Shown: piece after piece, positions 1-8,377 of the stretch
Position numbering within the stretch: position 1 is the stretch's first letter
Layout of the letters: the number at the start of each line of letters is the position of its first letter
DNA from: Halanaerobiales bacterium
GTDB taxonomy: Bacteria; Bacillota; Halanaerobiia; Halanaerobiales; DTU029
Direction: 5' to 3'
Assembly: GCA_029981855.1 (NCBI GenBank)
Contig: JARRCS010000024.1
Location: 17,519-81,518, forward strand
Length of the DNA: 64,000 nucleotides
The notes under the pieces: generated by a model
Seen by the model: the letters and a program-made list of their open reading frames with translations, nothing else
Told to the model about the DNA's origin: nothing
The model's database searches: none
Made by a program: the position numbers and the translations under genes

Positions 1-1251
1 TATCAGGAATTTAATTTAATTCCCCATCTATCGGTAGCGGAAAATATCTTTCTGGGCAGGTTTCCCCTGACTAAAAGCAAAAAAATAAAGTTTGACGAAT
101 TAAACAAAATGGCCCAGCAGTATTTAAAAGAGCTGGAGACAGATATATCTCCTCAGAGCATAGTGGGGGAGTTATCTGTTGCCGATAGGCAGCTAGTAGA
201 AATTGCCAAGGCCCTTTCTTTAAATTCTTCTGTGCTGGTGATGGATGAGCCAACCTCTTCATTAAGCCCGGGAGAAACGGAAGTACTATTCGGCATCATG
301 AGAAAGCTAAAAGAATCCGGAGTCTCTATTATCTTTATCAGTCATCACATGGATGAAATTTTTAGTATTGCTGACCGGGTTACCGTTCTCCGTGATGGCA
401 AGTATATAGGAAGCTGGCCAATTTCAGAATTAAATGAGGAGATTCTAGTCCAAAAAATGGTTGGCCGGCAAATGTCAGATATGTTTCCCAAAATAGAAGC
501 TGAAATAGGAGAGACAATACTTGAAGTTCGTAATCTGACGGTCCCCGGTTATGTTTCGGACGTTTCATTCGAATTAAGGGCCGGAGAGATATTGGGAATT
601 GGAGGCCTGGTGGGTGCCGGACGGACAGAACTTGTTAATGCTATTTTCGGGGCAATCCCTACTTCAGAGGGAGAAATTTTTATAAATGGGTCCAGAGTAG
701 CAATAAATCATCCCCAGGAAGCGGTTGAAAATGGTATAGCTCTTATACCCGAGGATAGAGGTCAACAGGGTCTGGTACTAAAATTTAGTGTTAAGGAAAA
801 TATAACTCTACCTAATTTAAAGAGATTTGTTAAGAGGATTGAAATAAATACTGATCAGGAAGAAGCACTGGCAGATGAACTGGTGGAGCGTTTCAGTATT
901 AAAACTCCCAGTCTGGCTCAGTTAGCAGAAAACTTAAGCGGGGGGAACCAGCAAAAGGTGGTCCTGGCTAAATGGCTTGGTATGAAGCCCAAAATATTAA
1001 TTCTGGATGAGCCGACCCGCGGCATAGATGTTGGGGCCAAGGCCGAGATTCATAAATTAATCGGGAAATTAGCGGCCGAAGGTATTGGAATTATTATGGT
1101 ATCTTCAGAACTGCCGGAACTTTTAGGGGTAAGCGATAGAATACTGGTAATGTGTAGAGGAGAAAAAACGGGTGAATTTACCAGAGAAGAGGCTACATCG
1201 GAAAAGATAATGATGGCCGCGACAGGGGCAATAGAAATGGGGGTTAATTAG
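1..1251 (+). CDS. Sugar ABC transporter ATP-binding protein (RbsA/MglA type), 5' partial
   Basis: ATPase of a CUT2-type carbohydrate importer, working at the inner face of the membrane. The frame is open from base 1 and begins in the Q-loop (YQEFNLIPHLSVAENIF), so the first Walker A and the start codon lie upstream of the window. The first cassette still shows the degenerate signature LSVADRQ and Walker B VMDEPTSSL. The second cassette has the Walker A-like GGLVGAGRTE, signature LSGGNQQK and Walker B LILDEPTRGIDVG. The double-cassette form with a degenerate first signature is typical of RbsA, MglA and XylG. The permease gene starts one base after the stop, so the two are co-transcribed. Substrate is not readable from the sequence. 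Confidence 0.95.
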   Translation, partial: YQEFNLIPHLSVAENIFLGRFPLTKSKKIKFDELNKMAQQYLKELETDISPQSIVGELSVADRQLVEIAKALSLNSSVLVMDEPTSSLSPGETEVLFGIMRKLKESGVSIIFISHHMDEIFSIADRVTVLRDGKYIGSWPISELNEEILVQKMVGRQMSDMFPKIEAEIGETILEVRNLTVPGYVSDVSFELRAGEILGIGGLVGAGRTELVNAIFGAIPTSEGEIFINGSRVAINHPQEAVENGIALIPEDRGQQGLVLKFSVKENITLPNLKRFVKRIEINTDQEEALADELVERFSIKTPSLAQLAENLSGGNQQKVVLAKWLGMKPKILILDEPTRGIDVGAKAEIHKLIGKLAAEGIGIIMVSSELPELLGVSDRILVMCRGEKTGEFTREEATSEKIMMAATGAIEMGVN

Positions 1252-1252
1252 G

Positions 1253-2236
1253 ATGGAAAAAGCTAATCTGAAAAAACAAAAAAATATATTAGGGGAAAAA
1301 TTAAATCTTGATGTTTTACGTGGCTTGAGTTCTTTTATCGGTTTAATTGTATTATGTGTTCTACTGGCAATAATATCACCGGTCTTTTTAACGGTCACTA
1401 ATATACTAAATATACTGGTGCAGGTAGCTGTAATTTCAGTAATTGCAGCCGGTGCAACCTTTGTCATCTTAACCGGAGGAATTGACCTTTCAGTTGGTTC
1501 AATTCTTGGTCTGTGCGGTGTAGTCTCGGCGGGAGTACTTAAAGCAACCGGGAGTCCCGTACTGGCAATACTGACCGGAATTCTCCTCGGTGCCTTATTA
1601 GGTTTAATCAATGGTACGGTAATTAGTATTGGTAAGGTGCCTGCCTTTGTTACCACCCTGGGAATGATGTCTGTAGCCAGAGGTCTGGCTTTTATCTATA
1701 CCCATGGACGACCGATTAGCGGTTTTCCGGACAGTTTCAGATTCATCGGTTCTGGTTATCTTGGAAACATACCATTTCCTGTAATTGAAGCAATCATCAT
1801 TTTTGTTATAGCGGCCTACATTTTGAAGAAAACCCCCTTTGGCAGATATGTTTATGCGATCGGCAGTAATGAAATTGCTACCAGGCTTTCAGGAATTAAG
1901 ACCAACAAACATAAGATCATGGTCTATGTTATCTCCGGTTTGTTAAGCGGGTTTGCGGCTATCATGTTTATCGGCAGGATTAATTCGGGTCATCCCCTTG
2001 GTGGTGACGGATATGAGCTCGATGCTATAGCCGCTGTAGTAATAGGTGGTACAAGTTTATCAGGTGGAAAAGGAACGGTTATGGGAACCCTGATCGGGGC
2101 CTTAATTATGGGAGTAATCCGTAATGGCTTGAATCTATTGAATGTTGATGCCTTCTGGCAGGGTGTTGTCTTAGGTGTAGTTATAGTTGCCGCGGTCTTA
2201 ATTGACCAGCGCTCTAAAAAAACGACGAATCTTTAA
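1253..2236 (+). CDS. Sugar ABC transporter permease (RbsC type)
   Basis: Membrane permease of the CUT2 family (BPD_transp_2), 327 residues, the usual length. Hydrophobic segments run from about residue 27 to the C-terminus. The family motifs ILTGGIDLSVGSI (about residues 72-85) and DAIAAVVIGGTSLSGGKGT (about 257-275) are present. It starts with ATG one base after the ATPase stop; a G-rich SD lies in the end of the upstream gene. It should pair with the ATPase before it and the binding protein after it to import a pentose or hexose-type sugar. The exact substrate cannot be assigned. Confidence 0.95.
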   Translation: MEKANLKKQKNILGEKLNLDVLRGLSSFIGLIVLCVLLAIISPVFLTVTNILNILVQVAVISVIAAGATFVILTGGIDLSVGSILGLCGVVSAGVLKATGSPVLAILTGILLGALLGLINGTVISIGKVPAFVTTLGMMSVARGLAFIYTHGRPISGFPDSFRFIGSGYLGNIPFPVIEAIIIFVIAAYILKKTPFGRYVYAIGSNEIATRLSGIKTNKHKIMVYVISGLLSGFAAIMFIGRINSGHPLGGDGYELDAIAAVVIGGTSLSGGKGTVMGTLIGALIMGVIRNGLNLLNVDAFWQGVVLGVVIVAAVLIDQRSKKTTNL

Positions 2237-2331
2237 AGGGGGTGGTTAATAACAAAAATTAAAGAACGCTCTCTTATACTTATAGACAATATCCAGGCAA
2301 ATTTCAAAAACAAAAAAGGAGGAGTTTATTA

Positions 2332-3255
2332 ATGAGTAAAAACAGGGTTTTAACAGTCTCTTTAATGGTAATGGTTTTAGTTCTGGCACTTTCTTTTGCT
2401 TCGCTGGCTAAGGATTATGTTTTTGGTTATGCTGTTCAGGATTTAGGTAATCAGTATTGGGTAACTGTTGCCGAAGGGGTTAAAGATCGGGCCGCCGAAC
2501 TCGGTAATGTTGAGGTCATCGTACTGGATGCCCGTACCGACCCTGCCAGGGAACTGGCTAATGTTGAGGATCTTATTCAGAAGAAGGTAGATGCTATTCT
2601 TTTATCTCCCTGGGATCCGGGCCCGGCAACAAGTGCTGTTGAGGCAGCAAATAGGGCAGGTATTCCTGTATTAGTTCTAGATGTTGGAGTCGACGGTGGC
2701 AAGATTGAAACCTTCATCGTTTCCGATAACCTTGAAGGAGGTAGAATTGCCGGAGAGTATATTGCAGAACTAATCGGAGGAGAAGGTGAAGTTGCCCATA
2801 TCCAGTGTCAGCTAGGATATAAAATCCCTGCCCTCAGGGGTGAAGGCTTTACCCAGGTTATGGAAGAAAAGGGCATTAAGATTGTTGCCAAACAGCCTGC
2901 TGATTCCCAGCGTGCTTTAGGTATGACTGTTATGCAGAATATGCTGCAGGCCCATCCAGAAATTGATGCCGTCTTCGCTGAAAATGACGAGATGGCACTC
3001 GGTGCCTATGAAGCAATTCGGGCTGCCCGCCTGGAAGATAAAATCAAGGTTGTTGGATTTGACGGAACAGCAGATGCCTTACAGTCTATCAAAGAAGGCA
3101 AACTGGCAGGTTCTGTAGCCCAGCAGCCATACGAAATGGGTAAAATGGGTGTCGATGCAGCAATCAAATTCTTAAATGGTGAAGAACTTCCTGAAGTAAC
3201 ATATGTACCGGTTAAACTTATTACTAAAGAAAATGTAGATGAATACCTGAAGTAA
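2332..3255 (+). CDS. Sugar ABC transporter substrate-binding protein (RbsB-like)
   Basis: Periplasmic-binding-protein type 1 lipid-free binding protein (Peripl_BP_4), 307 residues. An N-terminal signal peptide of about 26 residues ends near SLAKD. The mature part has the two-lobe sugar-binding pattern: VAEGVKDRAAELGNVEV, DARTDP, VDAILLSPWDP, then later FAENDEMALGAYEAI and VVGFDGTADAL. A clear GGAGG lies just before the ATG. It probably delivers a sugar to the transporter encoded upstream. The last codons are followed by a near-perfect copy of part of its own 3' coding region (see 3190-3276). Confidence 0.93.
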   Translation: MSKNRVLTVSLMVMVLVLALSFASLAKDYVFGYAVQDLGNQYWVTVAEGVKDRAAELGNVEVIVLDARTDPARELANVEDLIQKKVDAILLSPWDPGPATSAVEAANRAGIPVLVLDVGVDGGKIETFIVSDNLEGGRIAGEYIAELIGGEGEVAHIQCQLGYKIPALRGEGFTQVMEEKGIKIVAKQPADSQRALGMTVMQNMLQAHPEIDAVFAENDEMALGAYEAIRAARLEDKIKVVGFDGTADALQSIKEGKLAGSVAQQPYEMGKMGVDAAIKFLNGEELPEVTYVPVKLITKENVDEYLK

Positions 3256-3276
3256 CATATGTATCGGTTAAGCTTA
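3190..3276 (+). repeat. 31-bp direct repeat across the binding-protein stop codon
   Basis: Copy 1 (3190-3220) lies inside the binding-protein gene and copy 2 (3246-3276) spans its stop codon. The copies are 56 bp apart and differ at two positions, both transitions. Copy 2 is read in a different frame and supplies the TAA stop, so the duplication may have set the present C-terminus. Confidence 0.8.
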
Positions 3277-3313
3277 AATATATGATTAATCATTTAGCCA
3301 GATTGTTTTAAAT

Positions 3314-3339
3314 GAAGGGAGGGGGTTTTAACCTCCTTC
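3314..3339 (+). terminator. G/C-rich hairpin after the binding-protein gene
   Basis: Arms 3314-3322 and 3332-3339 pair with a one-base bulge (GAAGG-AGG against CCTCCTTC). No T-run follows, so it fits better as an mRNA-stabilising or attenuating hairpin than a full terminator. Similar hairpins follow three other binding-protein genes in this window. Confidence 0.45.
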
Positions 3340-3377
3340 CTTCTCTATTGCCAAAAAGATGTCAGGAGGTATTTATC

Positions 3378-4466
3378 ATGGCTAAATTATATGGGAGGGA
3401 GTATACAAAGAATCAGATTCTGGAACTTGTTGGTGATATTTCTCAAGTTTGTTACGCAAAGCCCGTTAAACTCACCGATGGTAACCAGGAAGGTGTAGAT
3501 GCGGTATTAGTTAGTACTGGTTCCGGCTTGAGTTTTATGGTTCTTCCCGGAAGAGGGATGGGTATATCTAATGCCGATTTTAAAGGTAGTGCCCTCGGCT
3601 GGATGTCGAGTACCGGAGAAATTGCCTCAGCCTTTTATGAGCCTGAAGGTCTGGGCTGGTTACGAGGATTTTATGGAGGCCTTCTGGCTACCTGTGGTCT
3701 TACCTATATAGGAGCTCCCTGTGAAGATAATGGCGAGGAACTGGGACTACATGGACGGGCTTCATATACCCCGGCCCGGAATGTATGGGTAGATGGCAAA
3801 TGGGATGGAGATGATTACTGGGTATGGGTTCAGGGAAAGATCCGGGAGGCAACGGTATTTGGAGAAAATCTGGTCTTAACAAGGAAAATTTCAGCAAAAC
3901 TCGGGGATAGTAAAATATTTATAGAGGATACGGTTGAAAATTTAGGATTTGAAAGAACAGAGCATATGTTCCTTTATCATTTTAATATCGGGTTCCCGCT
4001 TTTAGATGAGGGAAGTGAATTTATTGCCCCGAGTATTTCGGTTACACCGCGGGATGAGGAAGCTGCCGTTGGACAGGAGGATTATTACAAAGTATCGGCC
4101 CCTGTACCGGGGTATAAGGAAAAGGTCTATTATCATGAACTGGCCTCATTACCTGATGGTTCAACCAAAGTAGGTTTGATTAACCGTAATTTTAATAATA
4201 AACAGGGCTTAGGTATTTATATAGCTTATTCGAAGAAGGAATTACCTAATCTGGTTCAGTGGAAGATGGTTGGTCAGGGGCATTATGTAATGGGTATAGA
4301 ACCGGCCAATTCCTGGGTAAGTGGTAGAGACCTGGCAAGAAAAGATGGAACTCTTAAATATCTTGAACCGGGTGAAAAGAGAAGTTATAAATTGGAAATA
4401 GGAGTACTAGAATCGCAGGAAGAGATAGAAAAGTTAACCAGGGAGATTAAAGCTATTAAAGAGTAA
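3378..4466 (+). CDS. DUF4432 family aldose-1-epimerase-like protein
   Basis: About 362 residues with the beta-rich galactose-mutarotase-like fold expected of DUF4432 proteins. Motifs include GSGLSFMVLPGRGMGI, LGLHGRASYTPA and a late block WKMVGQGHYVMGIEPAN. An in-frame ATG exists at 3312, but the ATG at 3378 is preceded by CAGGAGGT at ideal spacing, so I choose 3378. The region 3312-3377 is then an intercistronic leader with a hairpin. Known DUF4432 members sit in sugar operons and probably handle anomers or epimers of the imported sugar; the reaction here is not known. It lies 18 bp before the cupin gene, so the two are co-translated from one operon. Confidence 0.85.
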   Translation: MAKLYGREYTKNQILELVGDISQVCYAKPVKLTDGNQEGVDAVLVSTGSGLSFMVLPGRGMGISNADFKGSALGWMSSTGEIASAFYEPEGLGWLRGFYGGLLATCGLTYIGAPCEDNGEELGLHGRASYTPARNVWVDGKWDGDDYWVWVQGKIREATVFGENLVLTRKISAKLGDSKIFIEDTVENLGFERTEHMFLYHFNIGFPLLDEGSEFIAPSISVTPRDEEAAVGQEDYYKVSAPVPGYKEKVYYHELASLPDGSTKVGLINRNFNNKQGLGIYIAYSKKELPNLVQWKMVGQGHYVMGIEPANSWVSGRDLARKDGTLKYLEPGEKRSYKLEIGVLESQEEIEKLTREIKAIKE

Positions 4467-4484
4467 ATTGTAAGGAGGATTCAG

Positions 4485-5684
4485 ATGAATAAAACAAAGT
4501 TGATTCACGAAGCGTTTGAAAAAGGTGAAGGAATTCTGCGCCTAATCCCTAATTTTGTTCCACGTAGATTTGGCCGTCCGGGGAAACGACTACGCCTTCA
4601 CCCAGATGATTATTTTGCCCTGGGCACAGCCCGTGGTGCAATTAAGGAGCGCTGGTTCTCCTCTATAACACCAGCTATGAACGGAGATCTGGCACCGGAA
4701 GACGAAGGTTTAAGTTATGTCGCCCCAACAGATAATATTGAAGATAAATTTTTATTTAAAGATGCCGTTGAGGAACTGGGTGCTGACCTGATTGGCGAAG
4801 AATTGATGGAGAAATACGGCACCTGGCCGATGTATGCTAAGTTTTTTGATTATGAAACCCCACTCTTCCATCATCTCCATCTTGATGATGTTGCTGCAGG
4901 TAGGGTCGGCGCTCTCAGTAAACCGGAGGCATATTATTTCCCCCGTCAGTTAAACAACTATCCTGGTGAATTTCCGGTTACTTACTTTGGCTTTGACCCC
5001 GATGTAACTATCGAAGAGGTAAAAGAGCGGTTACTGGATTATGAAAAGCGTGATATCCGGATTACTGAACTCTCCCGGGCCTACCGGATACAATTGGGAA
5101 CCGGCTGGTATACTCCACCTGGAGTCTTACATGCACCTGGTTCTTACTTAACATATGAACCACAGTGGAATAGTGATGTTAATTCGGTCTTTGAAAATAT
5201 AACTGCCGGTGAAGTTTATGATTATGAGTTTCTGGTTGAGAACTGCCCTGAGGACAAAAAAAGGGATATCGATTATATCTTAAGTTTAATGGACTGGGAA
5301 GAGAATATTGATCCCCATTATAAGAAAAAGTATTTCAGGCCTCCAATCACCTGTGAGAGCTCAAATGAACAATTTACGGAGAAGTGGATCTCCTATGCTA
5401 ATGACTATGTCGGGGCTAAGGAGTTAACAATTCAACCGAAACAGACAGTTGTAGTTAAAGATAAGGTTGCCTTTGGCTGTATAATCATTCAGGGCCATGG
5501 AAAGTTTGGGGTTTACGATGCTGAAGCGGCAATTATGCTCAGATACGGTCAGCTCAGTGGAGATGAGTACTTCGTCAGTGAAAAGGCAGCAAGAGAAGGT
5601 ATTACCATTACTAACGAGAGTTCATGGGAACCGATGGTAATCTTAAAACACTTTGGTCCAAATCACCCGGATATGCCACGGTAA
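4485..5684 (+). CDS. Cupin-fold sugar isomerase-like protein (mannose-6-phosphate isomerase-like)
   Basis: A 399-residue protein with two cupin-like halves. The metal-site candidates are HHLHLDD (about residue 127) with a following Glu in KPEAYYFPRQ, and PPGVLHAPGSYL near residue 210. These resemble the QVHP, KTE and PAGTVHA blocks of type I phosphomannose isomerases. I infer a ketose/aldose isomerase acting on the sugar brought in by the upstream ABC transporter. The exact sugar is unknown. ATG start with AAGGAGG 10 bases upstream. It is the last gene of the operon; no clear terminator is visible before the convergent helicase gene. Confidence 0.7.
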   Translation: MNKTKLIHEAFEKGEGILRLIPNFVPRRFGRPGKRLRLHPDDYFALGTARGAIKERWFSSITPAMNGDLAPEDEGLSYVAPTDNIEDKFLFKDAVEELGADLIGEELMEKYGTWPMYAKFFDYETPLFHHLHLDDVAAGRVGALSKPEAYYFPRQLNNYPGEFPVTYFGFDPDVTIEEVKERLLDYEKRDIRITELSRAYRIQLGTGWYTPPGVLHAPGSYLTYEPQWNSDVNSVFENITAGEVYDYEFLVENCPEDKKRDIDYILSLMDWEENIDPHYKKKYFRPPITCESSNEQFTEKWISYANDYVGAKELTIQPKQTVVVKDKVAFGCIIIQGHGKFGVYDAEAAIMLRYGQLSGDEYFVSEKAAREGITITNESSWEPMVILKHFGPNHPDMPR

Positions 5685-5736
5685 ATAGGTTAAGGGGAGA
5701 GGTCATTAGACTTGATAAGTTAGCGGAAGATCTCTG

Positions 5737-7155
5737 CTAGCTTTTCCTTAAATTCTTTCTCTGTGTAATCTTTATAGCTGTCAATAAGGGAGAGAATCCG
5801 GTCCAGTTCAAGGCGGGGTCGACAAAGCGGACATATTCATCTTCAAAATAGAGTTTAACCGAGCCGGTCTGACCGGTTCTCTGCTTGGCAATAATCACCT
5901 CGGTGTCATTAACCGTTCCCTCTTCCTCGGCCTTTTCCCGGGCGGCGGCACTGGTATGAGCATGCCGGTAGAGAAAAATAACCCCGTCGGCAATCTCCTC
6001 GATATTACCCGAATCCCTCAGGTCGGAGAGAACCGGCCTTTTATCCTGACGGCTGGTAAAGCTACGGCTGATCTGAGAGATAAGGATAATCGGCACCTCA
6101 AGCTCGGAAGCCAGGTTGCGCAACTGGAGAACGACCTGGCCGACGGCTCTGGCCGTATTACTAAATTGCTCCTCCGGGAGCTGGATCATCTGCAGGTAAT
6201 CGATAATCACCATCCCCAACTCACCTAGCTGGGCCTTAAATTTACGCAGCCGGGCCCTGATCTGGGCAACATTTAGACCCCTCTCATCGGAGATAACCAG
6301 CGGTAGTTCGTGGAGATTGTCCAGGGCTTTGGAGATGCGTTTATCCTCCTCCTCGCTGGTCTCACCCTGGTTATACTTCCAGCCGTTAACCCCGGCCTCC
6401 TGAATGATCATCCTGTCGACAATTTCCTGGGCATCCATCTCCAGACTGATGATCGCTACCGGTATATTTCTTTTAAGGACATTTTTGGCGATATTGATGG
6501 CAAAGGCGGTCTTACCCATACTGGTGGAGGCAGCGATAACATTGAGATGGCCCTTTTTAAAACCCCCGATCAGGTTATCCAGGGAGATAAAGCCGGTCCT
6601 TAAACCTACATCGGCCTGATTATACTTGCGGTCAACATAGGCCTCAAAGGACTTCATTAAGGCCTCCTCCATAGTATAGATATGTTTCTCCAGATCGGCC
6701 GTTTCATTTGTGGCCTCAAAGATTAACTCCTGGGCCCTTGCCTGGTAGTCACCGATATCCAGGTCGGTATTTAGGGCCAGTTCCTCAATTCTCCTGGCGG
6801 CCTTGATAAGTAGCTGTTTCTGGTAGTTCTTTTTGATCAGCTCAATTGTCGGTAGGAGTTCATCAACTGTATTAAAACCGGAGGTTAAACGCTCAATCGT
6901 CTCTTCCGGGTTTTTAATAACCCCATCTTTTTTTAATTTAAGGAAGAGCTTAGTTCTGGAGATCTGGTTATCGCGCTGGAACTGATTGAGCAGGATTTCA
7001 TAGATTAACTGGGCCTGGGGATCGAGAAAGTGCTTGGTCTCTAAAGTATCGGCCACCTCATCAATTTTTTCCGGATACTGAAGCAGGATCCCTAAAAGTT
7101 GAAACTCCTGATTATTCCTTTCCAATTTCTTTAAATAGTTCTCTTCGGTAGCCAT
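5737..7155 (-). CDS. dnaB: DnaB-type replicative helicase, C-terminus probably frameshifted
   Basis: Hexameric 5'-3' helicase of the replication fork. The N-terminal DnaB domain covers about residues 10-110 and a RecA-like ATPase core follows, with Walker A STSMGKTAFA, Walker B VIIDYLQMI and the LRDSGNIEEIAD block. ATG at 7155 has AGGGGG 9 bases upstream; the overlapping TTG at 7164 has no spaced SD. The last 25 residues look unnatural. In the -1 frame after VDP the sequence continues as LELDRILSLIDSYKDY and ends EKLAEIFR at 5720, a typical charged helix. Adding one base to the G4 run at 5815-5818 would join the two frames. The DnaD-domain gene ends 5 bases before the ATG. Confidence 0.88.
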   Translation of the reverse strand: MATEENYLKKLERNNQEFQLLGILLQYPEKIDEVADTLETKHFLDPQAQLIYEILLNQFQRDNQISRTKLFLKLKKDGVIKNPEETIERLTSGFNTVDELLPTIELIKKNYQKQLLIKAARRIEELALNTDLDIGDYQARAQELIFEATNETADLEKHIYTMEEALMKSFEAYVDRKYNQADVGLRTGFISLDNLIGGFKKGHLNVIAASTSMGKTAFAINIAKNVLKRNIPVAIISLEMDAQEIVDRMIIQEAGVNGWKYNQGETSEEEDKRISKALDNLHELPLVISDERGLNVAQIRARLRKFKAQLGELGMVIIDYLQMIQLPEEQFSNTARAVGQVVLQLRNLASELEVPIILISQISRSFTSRQDKRPVLSDLRDSGNIEEIADGVIFLYRHAHTSAAAREKAEEEGTVNDTEVIIAKQRTGQTGSVKLYFEDEYVRFVDPALNWTGFSPLLTAIKITQRKNLRKS

Positions 7156-7160
7156 AGTAG

Positions 7161-8231
7161 TCAACCCCCTAAACCATCATAGTCTGTAAAATCCCAGTTG
7201 AGTTCTTCCCAGTTCTGCTCCCTGCCCATTTTTCCGGAATTTTTCTGGCTGGAAGTTTCGCTGGAGTTCAGTAGTTTTTTTGCTTCCTCTACGGTTTTAA
7301 CCCGGGCCTCCTTCCAGGGTCTAATAAAATTATCCTCAATATACTTTAAGGAGGGCTGGCCATCTTTCTTCCGTTTAACGGCCTCCCTGATGGCCAATTT
7401 CGCCAGAGGCAGGCTCAGGGGAAAATCTCCCTCAAGCCAGCTTTTAAAGGTCTCCATATGGGCCGGTTTAACATTCTGCCAGCCCTTTATCCCGTATGTA
7501 AAGGCAAGTTCCCTTGTTTCCCGGTAGAGGCGGTCAAAGTGTTTTAAACGCCGGTAGCTGAAGATCTCCTTCCGGTACCAGTCATCGATGATCCCCTCCA
7601 GGTAATGGAAGGCCCTTTCCGGGGGATTATCATTTTTAGCGATCCATTTATCTACCCGCCGGATAAGTTCTTTAAGAATCTGTAAATCGAAATCTGCCAG
7701 CCATTTCTCTATCTCCGCCTGGACCAGTTCCTCCTTTTTACCGGGCGGGGCGAAGCTGAAGAGAGCCTCTTTTATTTCTTCCTCTGAGGGAGTGGCCTTG
7801 GCCAGGACCTGCCGGCGCAGCTCAGGGCCGGTGGAACCGGCCTCTTCCATCTTATTCCAGCCCGAATAATCAGTTGCCAGGCCTGCTGTCAGGTTTTCTA
7901 AATTTACCTTAATCCGGCAGGTATAATCCCCCTCCCTCCGGGGAGAGATCTCTACTATATCACGTTCAACCAGCAAATTTAAGGCCTCTTCAATTGTCTT
8001 TAGGTCGTAATTATCGGGGAGGTAGCTAGCGATAATCGCTACATTGGTTCTGACATAATTTCCCTTCTGCAAGTGGGTAATTAGATAGAGCAGGATAGCC
8101 AGGGCCGGGCCCGGGAACTGCTTTAAAAAGCCGTTATCTATCGCACTACTGCCGATCTCGACGGATTGTTCATTCCTACTGCCGGATATAGTTATCCTCT
8201 TTTGTTGTTGAATAAAGATCTCTTTTCTCAT
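7161..8231 (-). CDS. DnaD/DnaB-like replication initiation domain protein
   Basis: A 356-residue protein. The N-terminal part (about residues 30-110) is winged-helix-like (GPALAILLYLITHL). The middle and C-terminal parts look like the DnaD_2 helical domain that binds DNA in Firmicute primosome proteins, with WIAKNDNPPERAFHYLEG and IEDNFIRPWKEAR. I infer a helicase-loading or primosome role, strengthened by its coupling to the DnaB-type helicase gene immediately downstream. ATG start with GGAAGG upstream. Alternatives such as a plasmid or phage replication initiator with a DnaD domain remain possible. Confidence 0.75.
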   Translation of the reverse strand: MRKEIFIQQQKRITISGSRNEQSVEIGSSAIDNGFLKQFPGPALAILLYLITHLQKGNYVRTNVAIIASYLPDNYDLKTIEEALNLLVERDIVEISPRREGDYTCRIKVNLENLTAGLATDYSGWNKMEEAGSTGPELRRQVLAKATPSEEEIKEALFSFAPPGKKEELVQAEIEKWLADFDLQILKELIRRVDKWIAKNDNPPERAFHYLEGIIDDWYRKEIFSYRRLKHFDRLYRETRELAFTYGIKGWQNVKPAHMETFKSWLEGDFPLSLPLAKLAIREAVKRKKDGQPSLKYIEDNFIRPWKEARVKTVEEAKKLLNSSETSSQKNSGKMGREQNWEELNWDFTDYDGLGG

Positions 8232-8256
8232 TAAATCTACCTTCCTTTCCTATATA

Positions 8257-8266
8257 TTTCGCGAAA
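8257..8266. promoter_or_regulatory. 10-bp palindrome TTTCGCGAAA between divergent genes
   Basis: Perfect palindrome in the 146-bp divergent region between the DnaD-domain gene and purB, about 25 bp from the minus-strand start codon. It could be an operator, but no partner is known. Confidence 0.3.
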
Positions 8267-8306
8267 GAGAATAAAAATCCTGCTTGAATTTTGGCCAGGC
8301 CCTTTC

Positions 8307-8335
8307 TTGACAGTAAAGGCTATATTTGCTAAGAT
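8307..8335 (+). promoter_or_regulatory. Sigma-A type promoter of purB
   Basis: TTGACA at 8307-8312, a 17-bp spacer and TAAGAT at 8330-8335, ending 42 bp before the purB start. Confidence 0.75.
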
Positions 8336-8377
8336 TAAAACTGTAAGGGGATTTTAACTCTGGAAAGGAAGATAATT

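Noticed and set aside
1123..1656. Long minus-strand open frame opposite the first permease
   Set aside because: Shadow of the plus-strand permease; no SD and no sensible protein features.
5810..5825. Programmed -1 shift in the helicase
   Set aside because: C4 alone is a weak slip site; a sequencing or real one-base loss is preferred.
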